From: Fibrobacter sp.
GTDB lineage: Bacteria; Fibrobacterota; Fibrobacteria; Fibrobacterales; Fibrobacteraceae
DNA: 36,363 bases
Reading direction: 5' to 3'
NCBI GenBank assembly: GCA_024398995.1
Contig: JAKSIE010000024.1
Span: 1-36,363 of the forward strand
A program made the position numbers and the translations under genes. Position 1 is the stretch's first letter; every line of letters starts with the position of its first letter. This document shows positions 13,477 through 20,762 of the stretch, piece after piece. The notes under the pieces were generated by a model. The model did no database searches and was not told the DNA's origin. It was given only the letters and a program-made list of their open reading frames with translations.

Positions 13477-13492
13477 TGTTTCACGTGGAACA
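13477..13492. promoter_or_regulatory. parS: parS site 7
   Basis: TGTTTCACGTGGAACA, 18 bp upstream of the rsmG start. It covers the expected -35 position of the GATATT element at 13499-13504, so ParB could control its own operon from here. Confidence 0.93.
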
Positions 13493-13510
13493 TTTTAGGA
13501 TATTACGTTT

Positions 13511-14257
13511 ATGAAATATTCTGAAAACGAAGAACAGAAGAATCTTTTGAACCAGTTCCTGGCCTCCAACGGGGTGGAACTGTCTGCTGATGTATTGGCA
13601 AAGTTGTATGCCTTTGCAGACCTCGTGGTTGAAACCAAGGAATATGGCAACTTGATTTCCGAGAAGGATTCCCAGAAGTTCTTGTCTCGACATATCGCCG
13701 ATTCACTGGTACCTTATATATATATAAGGCAGTTGGTAGGAGATCCTCCCCATACGGGGACCAGCCACACTAAAGAACAAGTTCTTAAGTGTGTTGCAGC
13801 CGGCACTACGGCCGGGATGACACATCAAGATTTGGCAGCTTCTCTAAAGGGTAAGCGTTGGGCGGACATGGGTGCAGGAGCAGGATGCCCCTCTTTCCCG
13901 TTGGCTATTGTCATGCCCGAAATTCAGTTCTATGCCGTGGAACCTCGCAACAAGCGAGTGCAGTTCATGAACTTTGTGAAGGATGAATTGCACCTGGACA
14001 ATATGACCGTCGTGGGCAAGCGTTTCGAGACTTCCGGCCTGGCCTACCTTGACTTTGTCAGCTGCCGAGCCCTTTCTACTTTTGAAAACGATTGGGAACG
14101 TGCCCAGCCGGGCCTTGCACGTGGTGGCCAGTTTGTCACCCTCAAGAGCTACAACAATATCGTTCACCTGGAAAACGATCCTGCAGTACACATATATAAA
14201 TATGCACTGCCCCAGGAAGAACAGGAATACGCCTTAGTTACAAGAGGTAACGAATGA
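13511..14257 (+). CDS. rsmG: 16S rRNA (guanine527-N7)-methyltransferase RsmG, 248 aa with a palindromic insertion
   Basis: SAM-dependent methyltransferase acting on G527 of 16S rRNA. The N-terminal helical part contains EYGNLISEKDSQKFLSRHIADSL (about 44-66), the SAM motif is ADMGAGAGCPSFPLAIV (about 118-134), and VEPRNKRVQFMNFV and FVSCRALSTF follow. In RsmG proteins the HxxDSL helix runs almost directly into motif I. Here about 40 residues (68-108) intervene. Their DNA is a chain of palindromes (13712-13729, 13747-13760, 13766-13793, 13800-13815) that keeps the frame open. The gene starts 6 nt after a GATATT element, without a ribosome-binding site, and overlaps parA by 4 nt (ATGA). Confidence 0.93.
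   Translation: MKYSENEEQKNLLNQFLASNGVELSADVLAKLYAFADLVVETKEYGNLISEKDSQKFLSRHIADSLVPYIYIRQLVGDPPHTGTSHTKEQVLKCVAAGTTAGMTHQDLAASLKGKRWADMGAGAGCPSFPLAIVMPEIQFYAVEPRNKRVQFMNFVKDELHLDNMTVVGKRFETSGLAYLDFVSCRALSTFENDWERAQPGLARGGQFVTLKSYNNIVHLENDPAVHIYKYALPQEEQEYALVTRGNE
13712..13815. repeat. palindrome chain inserted in rsmG
   Basis: Four units follow one another: CCTTATATATATATAAGG (18 bp, perfect), TCCCC-ATAC-GGGGA, a 28-bp palindrome CACACT-A-AAGAAC-AA-GTTCTT-A-AGTGTG, and CCGGC-ACTACG-GCCGG. All lie in frame in the part of RsmG that has no counterpart in typical family members. Confidence 0.75.
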
Positions 14258-15039
14258 GTAAAGTGATCGCTATATGCAACCAGAAGGGTGGCGTGGGCAA
14301 GACTACCACCGCCGTGAACCTGGCTGCAAGTTTTGCCGCTCTGGAGAAGAGGACTCTCCTGATCGACATGGACCCCCAGGGCAATGCATCCCAGGGTCTG
14401 GGTTTCAACGAAACGCAGGAAGTGGATATCCACGAAGTCCTGAACCTTGCCGAAAATCCCGACAATGTTACCTATGAAAATCTCAAGGAAGCTATCCTTG
14501 ATACAAGTCTGGATTACCTGAAGGTTATCACTTCCGGCTCCGACCTTGCTGTCATGGAAATCGAACTGGTGAACGTCATGAGCCGTGAACGCCGTCTTGA
14601 ACGCGTTATGAATGTTCTGAAGCAGAACTTCGAGTTCATTATCATCGACGCTCCTCCCAGCCTGAACCTGCTGACTCTTAATGTTCTCACTGCCGCAACC
14701 AGCGTTCTGATTCCGGTGCAGTGCGAATACTATGCTCTCCAGGGTATGACTGAACTTTTCAAGACTATCCGCGAAGTCCAGAAGAACCTGAACAGCAACT
14801 TGAAGATCGAAGGTACCTTGCTGACCATGTATGATTCTCGACTCAGCCTCTGCAAGCAGGTGGCCGAAGAAGTTCGCGAAAATCTCAGCGACACCGTGTT
14901 CCAGGCAATGATTCCCCGCAATGTGAAGTTGAGCGAAGCTCCTTCCCATGGTAAGCCGGCAATCCTATATGATGTACAGAGCAGCGGTGCACAGGCCTAC
15001 ATGAAGTTGGCTGAAGAAATTTTAAATAGAGACAAGTAG
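14254..15039 (+). CDS. parA: chromosome-partitioning ATPase ParA/Soj, 261 aa
   Basis: Deviant Walker A ATPase that moves ParB-parS complexes over the nucleoid. CNQKGGVGKTTTAVNLA (about 8-24) holds the KGGVGKTT loop, LLIDMDPQGNAS is the A' motif, and FIIIDAPPSLNLL is Walker B. Length and the lack of an N-terminal HTH domain mark it as a chromosomal, Soj-like ParA. The start overlaps the rsmG stop by 4 nt, giving coupled translation. ParB begins 7 nt after its stop. Confidence 0.97.
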   Translation: MSKVIAICNQKGGVGKTTTAVNLAASFAALEKRTLLIDMDPQGNASQGLGFNETQEVDIHEVLNLAENPDNVTYENLKEAILDTSLDYLKVITSGSDLAVMEIELVNVMSRERRLERVMNVLKQNFEFIIIDAPPSLNLLTLNVLTAATSVLIPVQCEYYALQGMTELFKTIREVQKNLNSNLKIEGTLLTMYDSRLSLCKQVAEEVRENLSDTVFQAMIPRNVKLSEAPSHGKPAILYDVQSSGAQAYMKLAEEILNRDK

Positions 15040-15046
15040 GTTATAA

Positions 15047-16075
15047 ATGGGTAAGAAATCTTTCGCACTTGGACGTTCTCTTTCCGACATTCTCAAGGAC
15101 CATTCCGTAGAACAGCCGTCCAATGTTTCTGAAAACAATCAACAATCTGGCGCTGCAGGTACCGAAAATACCGCAGAATCCGACGCTCCTGTTGATAACT
15201 CTCAAAAAATCATTGAAATCGACGTCAACCTGGTTGACCCCAACCCGTTCCAGCCCCGTAAGTCCTTCAATGACGAAGAACTGGTGGAACTTGCCGAAAC
15301 CATCGAAAAGCATGGCTTGATCCAGCCCATTGCTGTTCGCAAGGTTGGTGACCGTTACCAGATTATCAGTGGTGAACGTCGTACCCGCGCCACCAAGCTG
15401 GCAGGCCTTTCTACCATCAGGGCTCAGGTCTACGAAAACCTGGACGACAAGATCATGGGCGAATGGGCCCTTATCGAAAACATCCAGCGTGTGGACCTTA
15501 ATCCTGTTGAAGTTGCACAGTCTTATCAACAATTGATTGAACTTCACGGCTATACTCACGACGATTTGGCCAAGACTGTTGGTAAGTCCCGCTCCGCCAT
15601 TACAAACGCACTCCGCTTGCTGAAGCTCCCTGAACAGGTTCTCGCCTGGATCCAGGAGGGCAAGATTGCATCCGGTGCTGCCCGCGCCCTCTGTTCCGAC
15701 AAGGTGGAAAATGCCGAGGAACTTGCACAGCGCATCATCAGCGAAGGTTTGAACGTCCGTCAGATCGAAGCTATTATCCGCGGCGAAGAAATCGGCGGCA
15801 GGTCTGGTTCCGACCAGACCGAAGAACCGGTGGAAGTTCATACTGGCGACGAAGGTGGTGACTCCAGTGATGTTCCTGGTGAAACTCCGACTCAGCCGGC
15901 TAAGCGCGAACTCAGCGCCGACCTGAAGAATTTCGAAAACCGTCTGGAAACCTTCTTCGGCACCAAGGTGCAGTTGAATCCCAGCGCAGCATCCGAATCC
16001 AAGGGTACCATCGTCATCAACTACTATAGCATGGACGACCTGACCCGCATTCAGGAACTGATGGAAAACCGCTAA
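15047..16075 (+). CDS. parB: chromosome-partitioning protein ParB/Spo0J, 342 aa
   Basis: CTP-dependent DNA clamp that loads at parS. The N-domain contains NPFQPRKSFNDEELVELAETI, LIQPIAVRKV and the CTP-binding box GERRTRA (109-115). ENIQRVDLNPVEVAQSY (144-160) is box II, and the HTH that reads parS spans about 168-195 (TVGKSRSAITNALRLLKLP). A long polar, acidic linker (about 250-285, Glu/Thr/Gly-rich) leads to a C-terminal dimerisation segment. The N-terminus FALGRSLSDIL is a conserved ParA-interacting peptide type. Seven parS sites upstream fit its role. Confidence 0.97.
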   Translation: MGKKSFALGRSLSDILKDHSVEQPSNVSENNQQSGAAGTENTAESDAPVDNSQKIIEIDVNLVDPNPFQPRKSFNDEELVELAETIEKHGLIQPIAVRKVGDRYQIISGERRTRATKLAGLSTIRAQVYENLDDKIMGEWALIENIQRVDLNPVEVAQSYQQLIELHGYTHDDLAKTVGKSRSAITNALRLLKLPEQVLAWIQEGKIASGAARALCSDKVENAEELAQRIISEGLNVRQIEAIIRGEEIGGRSGSDQTEEPVEVHTGDEGGDSSDVPGETPTQPAKRELSADLKNFENRLETFFGTKVQLNPSAASESKGTIVINYYSMDDLTRIQELMENR

Positions 16076-16105
16076 CCTACGCGACTCTCGAAAAAAGAGG
16101 AAAAA

Positions 16106-16906
16106 GTGAAAGGTAAGTATTACACCATACAGATCATCCCGGAAGATTCCAACGGCATCAAGAAATACCGCGTTTCGACAAAGTGGTTTCTTTTTGGCAA
16201 GATTTTCCTGGTTGTTCTGGTTGTTGCATTGGTCATCGGACTTTTCAAGATGGGCAGCGTCACCAGGAGGCTGGTCCATTACGAGAATATGCGCGTGACC
16301 AACGCACAGCTCATCAAGCAGAACAAGAACTACGAGGAGCTGTTCTCTCGCCTGGATTCCATCTGGGTTCTGGAAGGAAGAATCCAGAACATTCTCGGAA
16401 CTTTCATCGAGAACGACTCCAATAAAATCAACAGCCTTATCGACAAGAACAAGTTTGCACACACCCCTTCTGAAAAGATCGAGGTGGACTACGAGGGTAT
16501 CCACGGCTGGATCCCCATGGAAGAAAAGATTCGTCTGGAACGAATTCCCAATGTTCTTCCCGTGGTGGGCATTGTCAGCAAGAAGTTTGACCCGGATAAT
16601 GAACATCTGGGCACCGACTTTTCTGCCAAGGCTGGAAACCCAATCTTTGCGTCGGGTAGTGGCATCGTACTTTCTGCAGGTCGAGAAGGCGAACTGGGTA
16701 ACACCATCGTCATAGACCATAAGAATGGCTATATCTCAAGCTACTCCCACATGAAGGAAATCCGTACCAGGAAGGGTCGCTCCGTCAGCAAGGGCGAAAT
16801 CATCGGCACCATCGGTGAAACCGGTAACGCCAACGGTCCCCATCTTCACTACTCCATTACGAAGGACGGCAAGCCTCTGGATCCCGAATCCTTCTTCAAC
16901 TACTAG
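16106..16906 (+). CDS. M23-family (LytM-type) peptidoglycan endopeptidase, 266 aa, membrane-anchored
   Basis: Zinc endopeptidase that cuts peptidoglycan cross-links or regulates such enzymes. The start is the GTG at 16106 with AGAGG upstream. One transmembrane helix (about 27-46, WFLFGKIFLVVLVVALVIGL) is followed by a helical region (about 55-130), then the M23 domain. The zinc motifs are complete: EHLGTDF (HxxxD), SSYSHMKE and GPHLHYSI (HxH), so it should be catalytically active. It lies between parB and a bactofilin gene 33 nt downstream, matching the well-known pairing of M23 peptidases with bactofilins in cell-shape control. Confidence 0.93.
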   Translation: MKGKYYTIQIIPEDSNGIKKYRVSTKWFLFGKIFLVVLVVALVIGLFKMGSVTRRLVHYENMRVTNAQLIKQNKNYEELFSRLDSIWVLEGRIQNILGTFIENDSNKINSLIDKNKFAHTPSEKIEVDYEGIHGWIPMEEKIRLERIPNVLPVVGIVSKKFDPDNEHLGTDFSAKAGNPIFASGSGIVLSAGREGELGNTIVIDHKNGYISSYSHMKEIRTRKGRSVSKGEIIGTIGETGNANGPHLHYSITKDGKPLDPESFFNY

Positions 16907-16939
16907 TCTCAACAAGATTTTTCAACAAGAGGAAAACAA

Positions 16940-17323
16940 ATGGCTACTAAAGAACAGGAAATCACACAGATCGGTCACAGCGTAACCATCAAGGGCGATG
17001 TCAGCGGTAAGAGCGACGTCCGCGTTGCTGGCACCATCAACGGCAGTGTCTCTATCGAAGGCGAATTGATTATTGAACGCCAGGGCTATGTCGAAGGCGA
17101 AATCAAGACCAACTCCGCTGTTGTGGCAGGTTCTGTCAAGGGTAACATCGACTGCTCTGAAAAGCTGATTCTCGAAAGCAACTCCCAGTTCGTAGGCAAC
17201 ATCAAGACCAAGATGCTTATCATCCAGGAAGGTGCTGTATTCCAGGGTAATTGCCAGATGGGTGTCAGTCCTTCTCAGCAGCCTGCAGCAAACAATAAGG
17301 AAGCAAAGAAGGTAGACCTCTAA
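16940..17323 (+). CDS. bactofilin (DUF583/CcmA-like), 127 aa
   Basis: Polymer-forming cytoskeletal protein with a right-handed beta-helix core. The core (about 10-107) shows the repeated short-strand pattern IGHSVTIKGDVSGKSDVRVAGTI, GSVSIEGELIIERQGYVEGEI, NSAVVAGSVKGNIDC and EKLILESNSQFVGNI. Flexible tails flank it, the last ending QQPAANNKEAKKVDL. The ATG has AAGAGG upstream. Bactofilins organise peptidoglycan enzymes and can anchor ParAB-type complexes. The order rsmG-parA-parB-M23-bactofilin suggests a shared transcript and a link between segregation and shape. Confidence 0.95.
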   Translation: MATKEQEITQIGHSVTIKGDVSGKSDVRVAGTINGSVSIEGELIIERQGYVEGEIKTNSAVVAGSVKGNIDCSEKLILESNSQFVGNIKTKMLIIQEGAVFQGNCQMGVSPSQQPAANNKEAKKVDL

Positions 17324-17674
17324 TTCACACACATACTAATAATCTCTATTTATTTATATAAATAGTATTGATTATTGGAAGCGTGAATAGTTGATAGAAA
17401 ATGTGGATCTGGAATTTTATGACGTTGACTTTCAATTAGTTATGAACTTAACTTTTTGGCGTCAAAATGTTGAAAATTTCAAATCTATTCACTTTTTTCA
17501 ACGTTGATTAGTGTTGAAGGTTAGTTTTCAATATCTGTTCACAGAGAAATCACAGATGGGTATTGAAAACTTATTCAAAATCATGATTTTATTCATGATA
17601 TCCGTCACAAAACCTATTATTTTGCAAAAACTTACGCAATTGATACAACGAATAACCTATATTGTAATCACTAT
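17324..17674. other. AT-rich gene-free region with two large inverted repeats
   Basis: A two-part AT-rich stem lies just after the bactofilin stop: AATAATC (17338-17344) pairs with GATTATT (17370-17376) and CTATTTAT (17346-17353) with ATAAATAG (17358-17365). It may act as a factor-dependent terminator or cruciform, as no T-run follows. Further on, GTTTTCAATATCTGT (17524-17538) is inverted at 17552-17570 with a short bulge. No protein gene is seen. Confidence 0.5.
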
Positions 17675-18418
17675 ATGGTTTCCAAAGTTTTCAAAATAGG
17701 CCAGATTTCCGATTTGCATATCGGAGACGATGAAAGCCTGGTGCAGGACATTGATGTTCGCGCCAACTTTAAGAAGGCCTTGCAGTCCGAGTCCATGAAA
17801 GGAATTGACCTTTTGGTTCTTTCCGGTGACTTGGCGAACGAAGACGCGGAACCTGGCGCATACAAGTTTGTTGCCGATGTAATTAAGGAACTCAATGTTC
17901 CCTGTTGCGTTATCCCTGGAAATCACGATCGTATCGAGGTCATGGCACAGTACCTGGATCTTGAAGGCAAGGTCCACAATGGCAAGTGCTACTACCGTTA
18001 CGATATTGCCGGCAAGACACTCTTCTTCTTGGATAGTGCTTGCGGCGAAGTTTCACAGGAACAGCTGGACTGGCTCAAGGTAGAAGCCTCAAAGGTAGAA
18101 GGTGAAATCATCTTGTTCGTTCACCATCCGCCCTGCTTCTGCGGACACCGCTTCATGGATCTTCGTTTCTTTATGAAGAACATGCTGGATGTGCAGAAGG
18201 TGCTGGCCGATATCCCGAACCTTACCCATATTTTCACAGGACACTACCATCAGGAGTTTGAAGTGTCACTGGGTCGCCAGGTGGTTCATGTTGCACCGGC
18301 CTGCCAGATGCAGATTGATCCCAATACTCCCTATTTTAACCTGAAAAGTTCCGCACCGGGCTGGCAGGTCATTAACTGGGGTGAAAATTTCGTAGATTCT
18401 AAAGTTTATTTTGAATAA
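17675..18418 (+). CDS. CpdA-like metallophosphoesterase, 247 aa
   Basis: Class III cyclic-nucleotide-phosphodiesterase-like enzyme, soluble, without a signal peptide. The dimetal motifs are in order: Asp13 and His15 (ISDLHIG), Asp52 (LSGDLANED), Asn83/His84 (IPGNHDR), VHHPPC and TGHYHQEF. Such proteins hydrolyse cAMP or related phosphodiesters, but many have other substrates, so the CpdA label is structural. A TATATT element (17658-17663) lies 11 nt before the ATG and there is no ribosome-binding site, so the leader would be only a few nucleotides. Confidence 0.88.
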   Translation: MVSKVFKIGQISDLHIGDDESLVQDIDVRANFKKALQSESMKGIDLLVLSGDLANEDAEPGAYKFVADVIKELNVPCCVIPGNHDRIEVMAQYLDLEGKVHNGKCYYRYDIAGKTLFFLDSACGEVSQEQLDWLKVEASKVEGEIILFVHHPPCFCGHRFMDLRFFMKNMLDVQKVLADIPNLTHIFTGHYHQEFEVSLGRQVVHVAPACQMQIDPNTPYFNLKSSAPGWQVINWGENFVDSKVYFE

Positions 18419-18422
18419 CCCC

Positions 18423-18451
18423 TTGAAATATTTTTAGTTTTTATCTAACTT
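18423..18451 (+). promoter_or_regulatory. tRNA promoter
   Basis: TTGAAA (18423-18428), a 17-nt spacer, then TAACTT (18446-18451), 12 nt before the tRNA 5' end. Confidence 0.6.
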
Positions 18452-18463
18452 TGGTACACCTTT

Positions 18464-18536
18464 GGCGGCTTAGCTCAGTTGGTAGAGCGTCGGAATCATA
18501 ATCCGCAGGTCTGTGGTTCGAGCCCACAAGCCGCTA
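18464..18536 (+). tRNA. tRNA-Met (CAT)
   Basis: A 73-nt cloverleaf. The acceptor GGCGGCT pairs with AGCCGCT, the D-arm GCTC-N8-GAGC is regular, and the anticodon loop ATCATAA gives anticodon CAT. The T-arm TGTGG-TTCGAGC-CCACA is standard and A73 follows; CCA is not encoded. The first acceptor pair is G-C, unlike initiator tRNA with its unpaired end, and the body resembles elongator Met rather than Ile2. The first anticodon-stem pair is a T-C mismatch. A small lipoprotein gene follows 22 nt downstream. Confidence 0.93.
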
Positions 18537-18558
18537 TTAAAAAAGAGGAGAGGCTATT

Positions 18559-18987
18559 ATGGCGAAACGAGTTCTTGCAATCACGTTCCTGGTCATGGCC
18601 TCTTTTTTTATTGCCTGTGGCGACGACGAAGCAAAGCCGCAGATGGACCAGCTCCAGTCTAACGCTCCCAAGTCTGTTGCAATCGTCCAGGTCGAAGCTT
18701 TCACTGCTCCCGAATCTTCCGTAATTACCGCTGAAAAGGCTAAGTTCTATGCAAAGGCAAGTGCAGGCCTTTTGGAACTGGGTACCAGCTGGTCCGAACG
18801 TATCGAAAAGGCTCCCGAAGCAGAAAAGGTCCAGATCCTCAATGCATACAACGTAGCACGTGACCAGCTTTGTGCCCGTGTCGGTCTGGCAGGCATTGCA
18901 GAATTCGATTGGATCACTACTGTTGCTCTTGCCGATCCCCAGAACAAGTCCGTGTTCGAAGGCGCCGGCATCAAGACCAGTAACTAG
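18559..18987 (+). CDS. small lipoprotein, 142 aa
   Basis: The signal MAKRVLAITFLVMASFFIACGDD has a lipobox ending at Cys20. The mature part is mainly helical and Ala/Lys/Glu-rich, with VITAEKAKFYAKASAGLLELGTSWSERIEKAPE as a likely long helix and LNAYNVARDQLCARVGLAG as a second. No family recognised. AGGAG-type ribosome-binding site upstream; the tRNA lies just before and may be on the same transcript. An intrinsic terminator follows at 19033-19058. Confidence 0.8.
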   Translation: MAKRVLAITFLVMASFFIACGDDEAKPQMDQLQSNAPKSVAIVQVEAFTAPESSVITAEKAKFYAKASAGLLELGTSWSERIEKAPEAEKVQILNAYNVARDQLCARVGLAGIAEFDWITTVALADPQNKSVFEGAGIKTSN

Positions 18988-19032
18988 GTCTTTATGGAGT
19001 CTACATCAAAAAAAATCAATGAAAGGGATTTA

Positions 19033-19058
19033 GGCAGGTATGAAACCTGCCCTTTTTT
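19033..19058 (+). terminator. intrinsic terminator
   Basis: GGCAGGT (19033-19039), a 5-nt loop, ACCTGCC (19045-19051), then C and TTTTTT. It ends the tRNA/lipoprotein unit. Confidence 0.85.
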
Positions 19059-19153
19059 GTTTCATCGGCTATATATATTGTTTCATCTAGAAGTTTGCTT
19101 TTCCATATTGCATAATAGACGTTTTTTATTTATTATGGGGCAAAAAATTTAGT

Positions 19154-20752
19154 ATGATTCGTTTAGTTCTCATTTGTTTTTTGCTGCTTGCTTCCGTAGG
19201 CTGGTCTCAGATCCAGCTGGATAGTGTTGCACGAATGAAGGCTGTTCGAGAGATTCTTGGAAATGATTCTATCCTTAGCGTTCAGCAGGTGATTGAGCTT
19301 CGCAAGGCCTTGAACAGTTACGACATTGTGGAATCGGACAAAGCAGGGAATGCGGACTCAAGCCACGTGAATATCACCCAGGGTCTCCTGAGCGACGGTT
19401 CCACTCTTCCTGAATCGGAAATTTCAAAGAACAAGATTCATCCTGGCATTATTTTGTTAGAAGTGCTTGGCCTTAACGTTTTTGTCTGGGCGTGGGACTA
19501 CTATGTTCTTCAGAAGAATTACGCGGATATCAATCTGGATATCTGGAAACGAAACTTGCGTGAAGGTTGGAAGTGGGACCATAACCACTGGGCCATCAAC
19601 TTCTACGGTCATCCCTATCAGGGTTCCATGTATTATATTGCCGCCCGTGGCGGTGGCTACGGTTTTTATCGAAGCCTTCTGTGGACGGCGTTGGGCAGTT
19701 TCACATGGGAGATGTTCGCGGAAACGGAATATCCCGCACCTAACGACTTGATCACTACCTCTATTGCAGGCTCCATGTACGGCGAAGTTCTGTATAGACT
19801 TTCCCGCCTTATCTACAATACAAAGGAAGTTGAATGGTATAAGCAGCTGCCTGCTCTCGCCTTGGGTTCCGCAGGTTACTTGCAGCGCAAGGCCTTTGGC
19901 AACCGTGACCATTTGACGGGTTTTGTTCCTATTGAACTTTCCCTTGCCCTAGGTAGCGGTTCCCGTTTCGGCAGTGACTACCGGTTCGGCGGAAAGGCTG
20001 CCGATGAGCTGGATAACGAGTGGAACGATCGCTATGTTTTCTTGTCAGGCCACCTGGAATATGGTAAGCCCTATACTATCGTAAAGCAGCCTTTTGATTA
20101 TTTCTCCGTAGATGCTATGTGGGAGGCAGGTTTCGAAGGCGCTGTGCTGCAGCTGGACGTCATGGGAAAGCTGAAGAATACGGGTGTCCACGGCAAGGGC
20201 CATTGGCTTGATTTCTCTGTGAACCTGGACTATGATTCCTTCTACGGCGATTTGGCTACGGTCAGCACCATCTCCATCGGTGGCGCCTTGGATCTGGCTT
20301 TGTGGATCACTCCCAATATTTTCTTCCGTGTGATGAATCAGGCCTACTTGATTCTCCTGGGTACTGCGGACATGGGCTACGACGACTTGATCAAGGAGGT
20401 CCATCCCGAGTATGTCAACAACATGAACAACTACCAGTATAATACTGGCGTCAAGTACAGCCTGCTACTGGAATTGAAGTATAAGAACAAGGTTACCTTG
20501 AGCAACAAGGCAGTGGTGGACGCTATGCGTACGATTCCCAATTCCCTGCCCCACTACGGCGCACCTGGTTGGGACTTTCTTCTGTTGAACAATACCTATG
20601 CGGAATATTCATTCAAGCCCTGGTTACAGGTGGGCGGTCGACTGGATACCTACATCAAGTTCGCAGCCTACTCTAACGAGCTGTTCGAGCCTATGAGCCA
20701 TAGAATTTTCCACTATGGTCTGTATTGCAAGTTCAGTCTTGGGGTTGACTAG
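19154..20752 (+). CDS. DUF3943 envelope protein, 532 aa
   Basis: An N-terminal signal peptide (MIRLVLICFLLLASVGWSQ) indicates export. The DUF3943 core is recognisable at about 95-220: EVLGLNVFVWAWDYYVLQ, WKWDHNHWAINFYGHPYQGS, YIAARGGGYGF, WEMFAETEYPAPNDLITTSIAGSMYGE. The rest alternates aromatic and polar residues in short strands (for example WLDFSVNLDYDSFYGDL) and ends in FHYGLYCKFSLGVD, like an outer-membrane beta-barrel. The family has no established function. No strong ribosome-binding site. It converges with the phosphatase gene, with 10 nt between stops. Confidence 0.85.
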   Translation: MIRLVLICFLLLASVGWSQIQLDSVARMKAVREILGNDSILSVQQVIELRKALNSYDIVESDKAGNADSSHVNITQGLLSDGSTLPESEISKNKIHPGIILLEVLGLNVFVWAWDYYVLQKNYADINLDIWKRNLREGWKWDHNHWAINFYGHPYQGSMYYIAARGGGYGFYRSLLWTALGSFTWEMFAETEYPAPNDLITTSIAGSMYGEVLYRLSRLIYNTKEVEWYKQLPALALGSAGYLQRKAFGNRDHLTGFVPIELSLALGSGSRFGSDYRFGGKAADELDNEWNDRYVFLSGHLEYGKPYTIVKQPFDYFSVDAMWEAGFEGAVLQLDVMGKLKNTGVHGKGHWLDFSVNLDYDSFYGDLATVSTISIGGALDLALWITPNIFFRVMNQAYLILLGTADMGYDDLIKEVHPEYVNNMNNYQYNTGVKYSLLLELKYKNKVTLSNKAVVDAMRTIPNSLPHYGAPGWDFLLLNNTYAEYSFKPWLQVGGRLDTYIKFAAYSNELFEPMSHRIFHYGLYCKFSLGVD

Positions 20753-20762
20753 GACAGCGTGG

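Larger units (their letters stand above)
13067..13510. other. gene-free region with sRNA copy C, two parS sites and DnaA-box-like words
   Basis: Between the phosphoesterase and rsmG lie the third small-RNA gene, parS 6 and 7, and two copies of ATATCCACA (13360-13368 and 13392-13400), the same word as at 7509-7517. An AT-rich stretch (about 13437-13470) follows. It is a second oriC candidate, since origins often lie beside rsmG-parAB. No protein gene is seen. Confidence 0.4.

Noticed and set aside
15041..16720. Long minus-strand open frame opposite parB and the M23 gene
   Set aside because: Shadow of strongly biased codon use in the plus-strand genes. It has no ribosome-binding site or recognisable domain.
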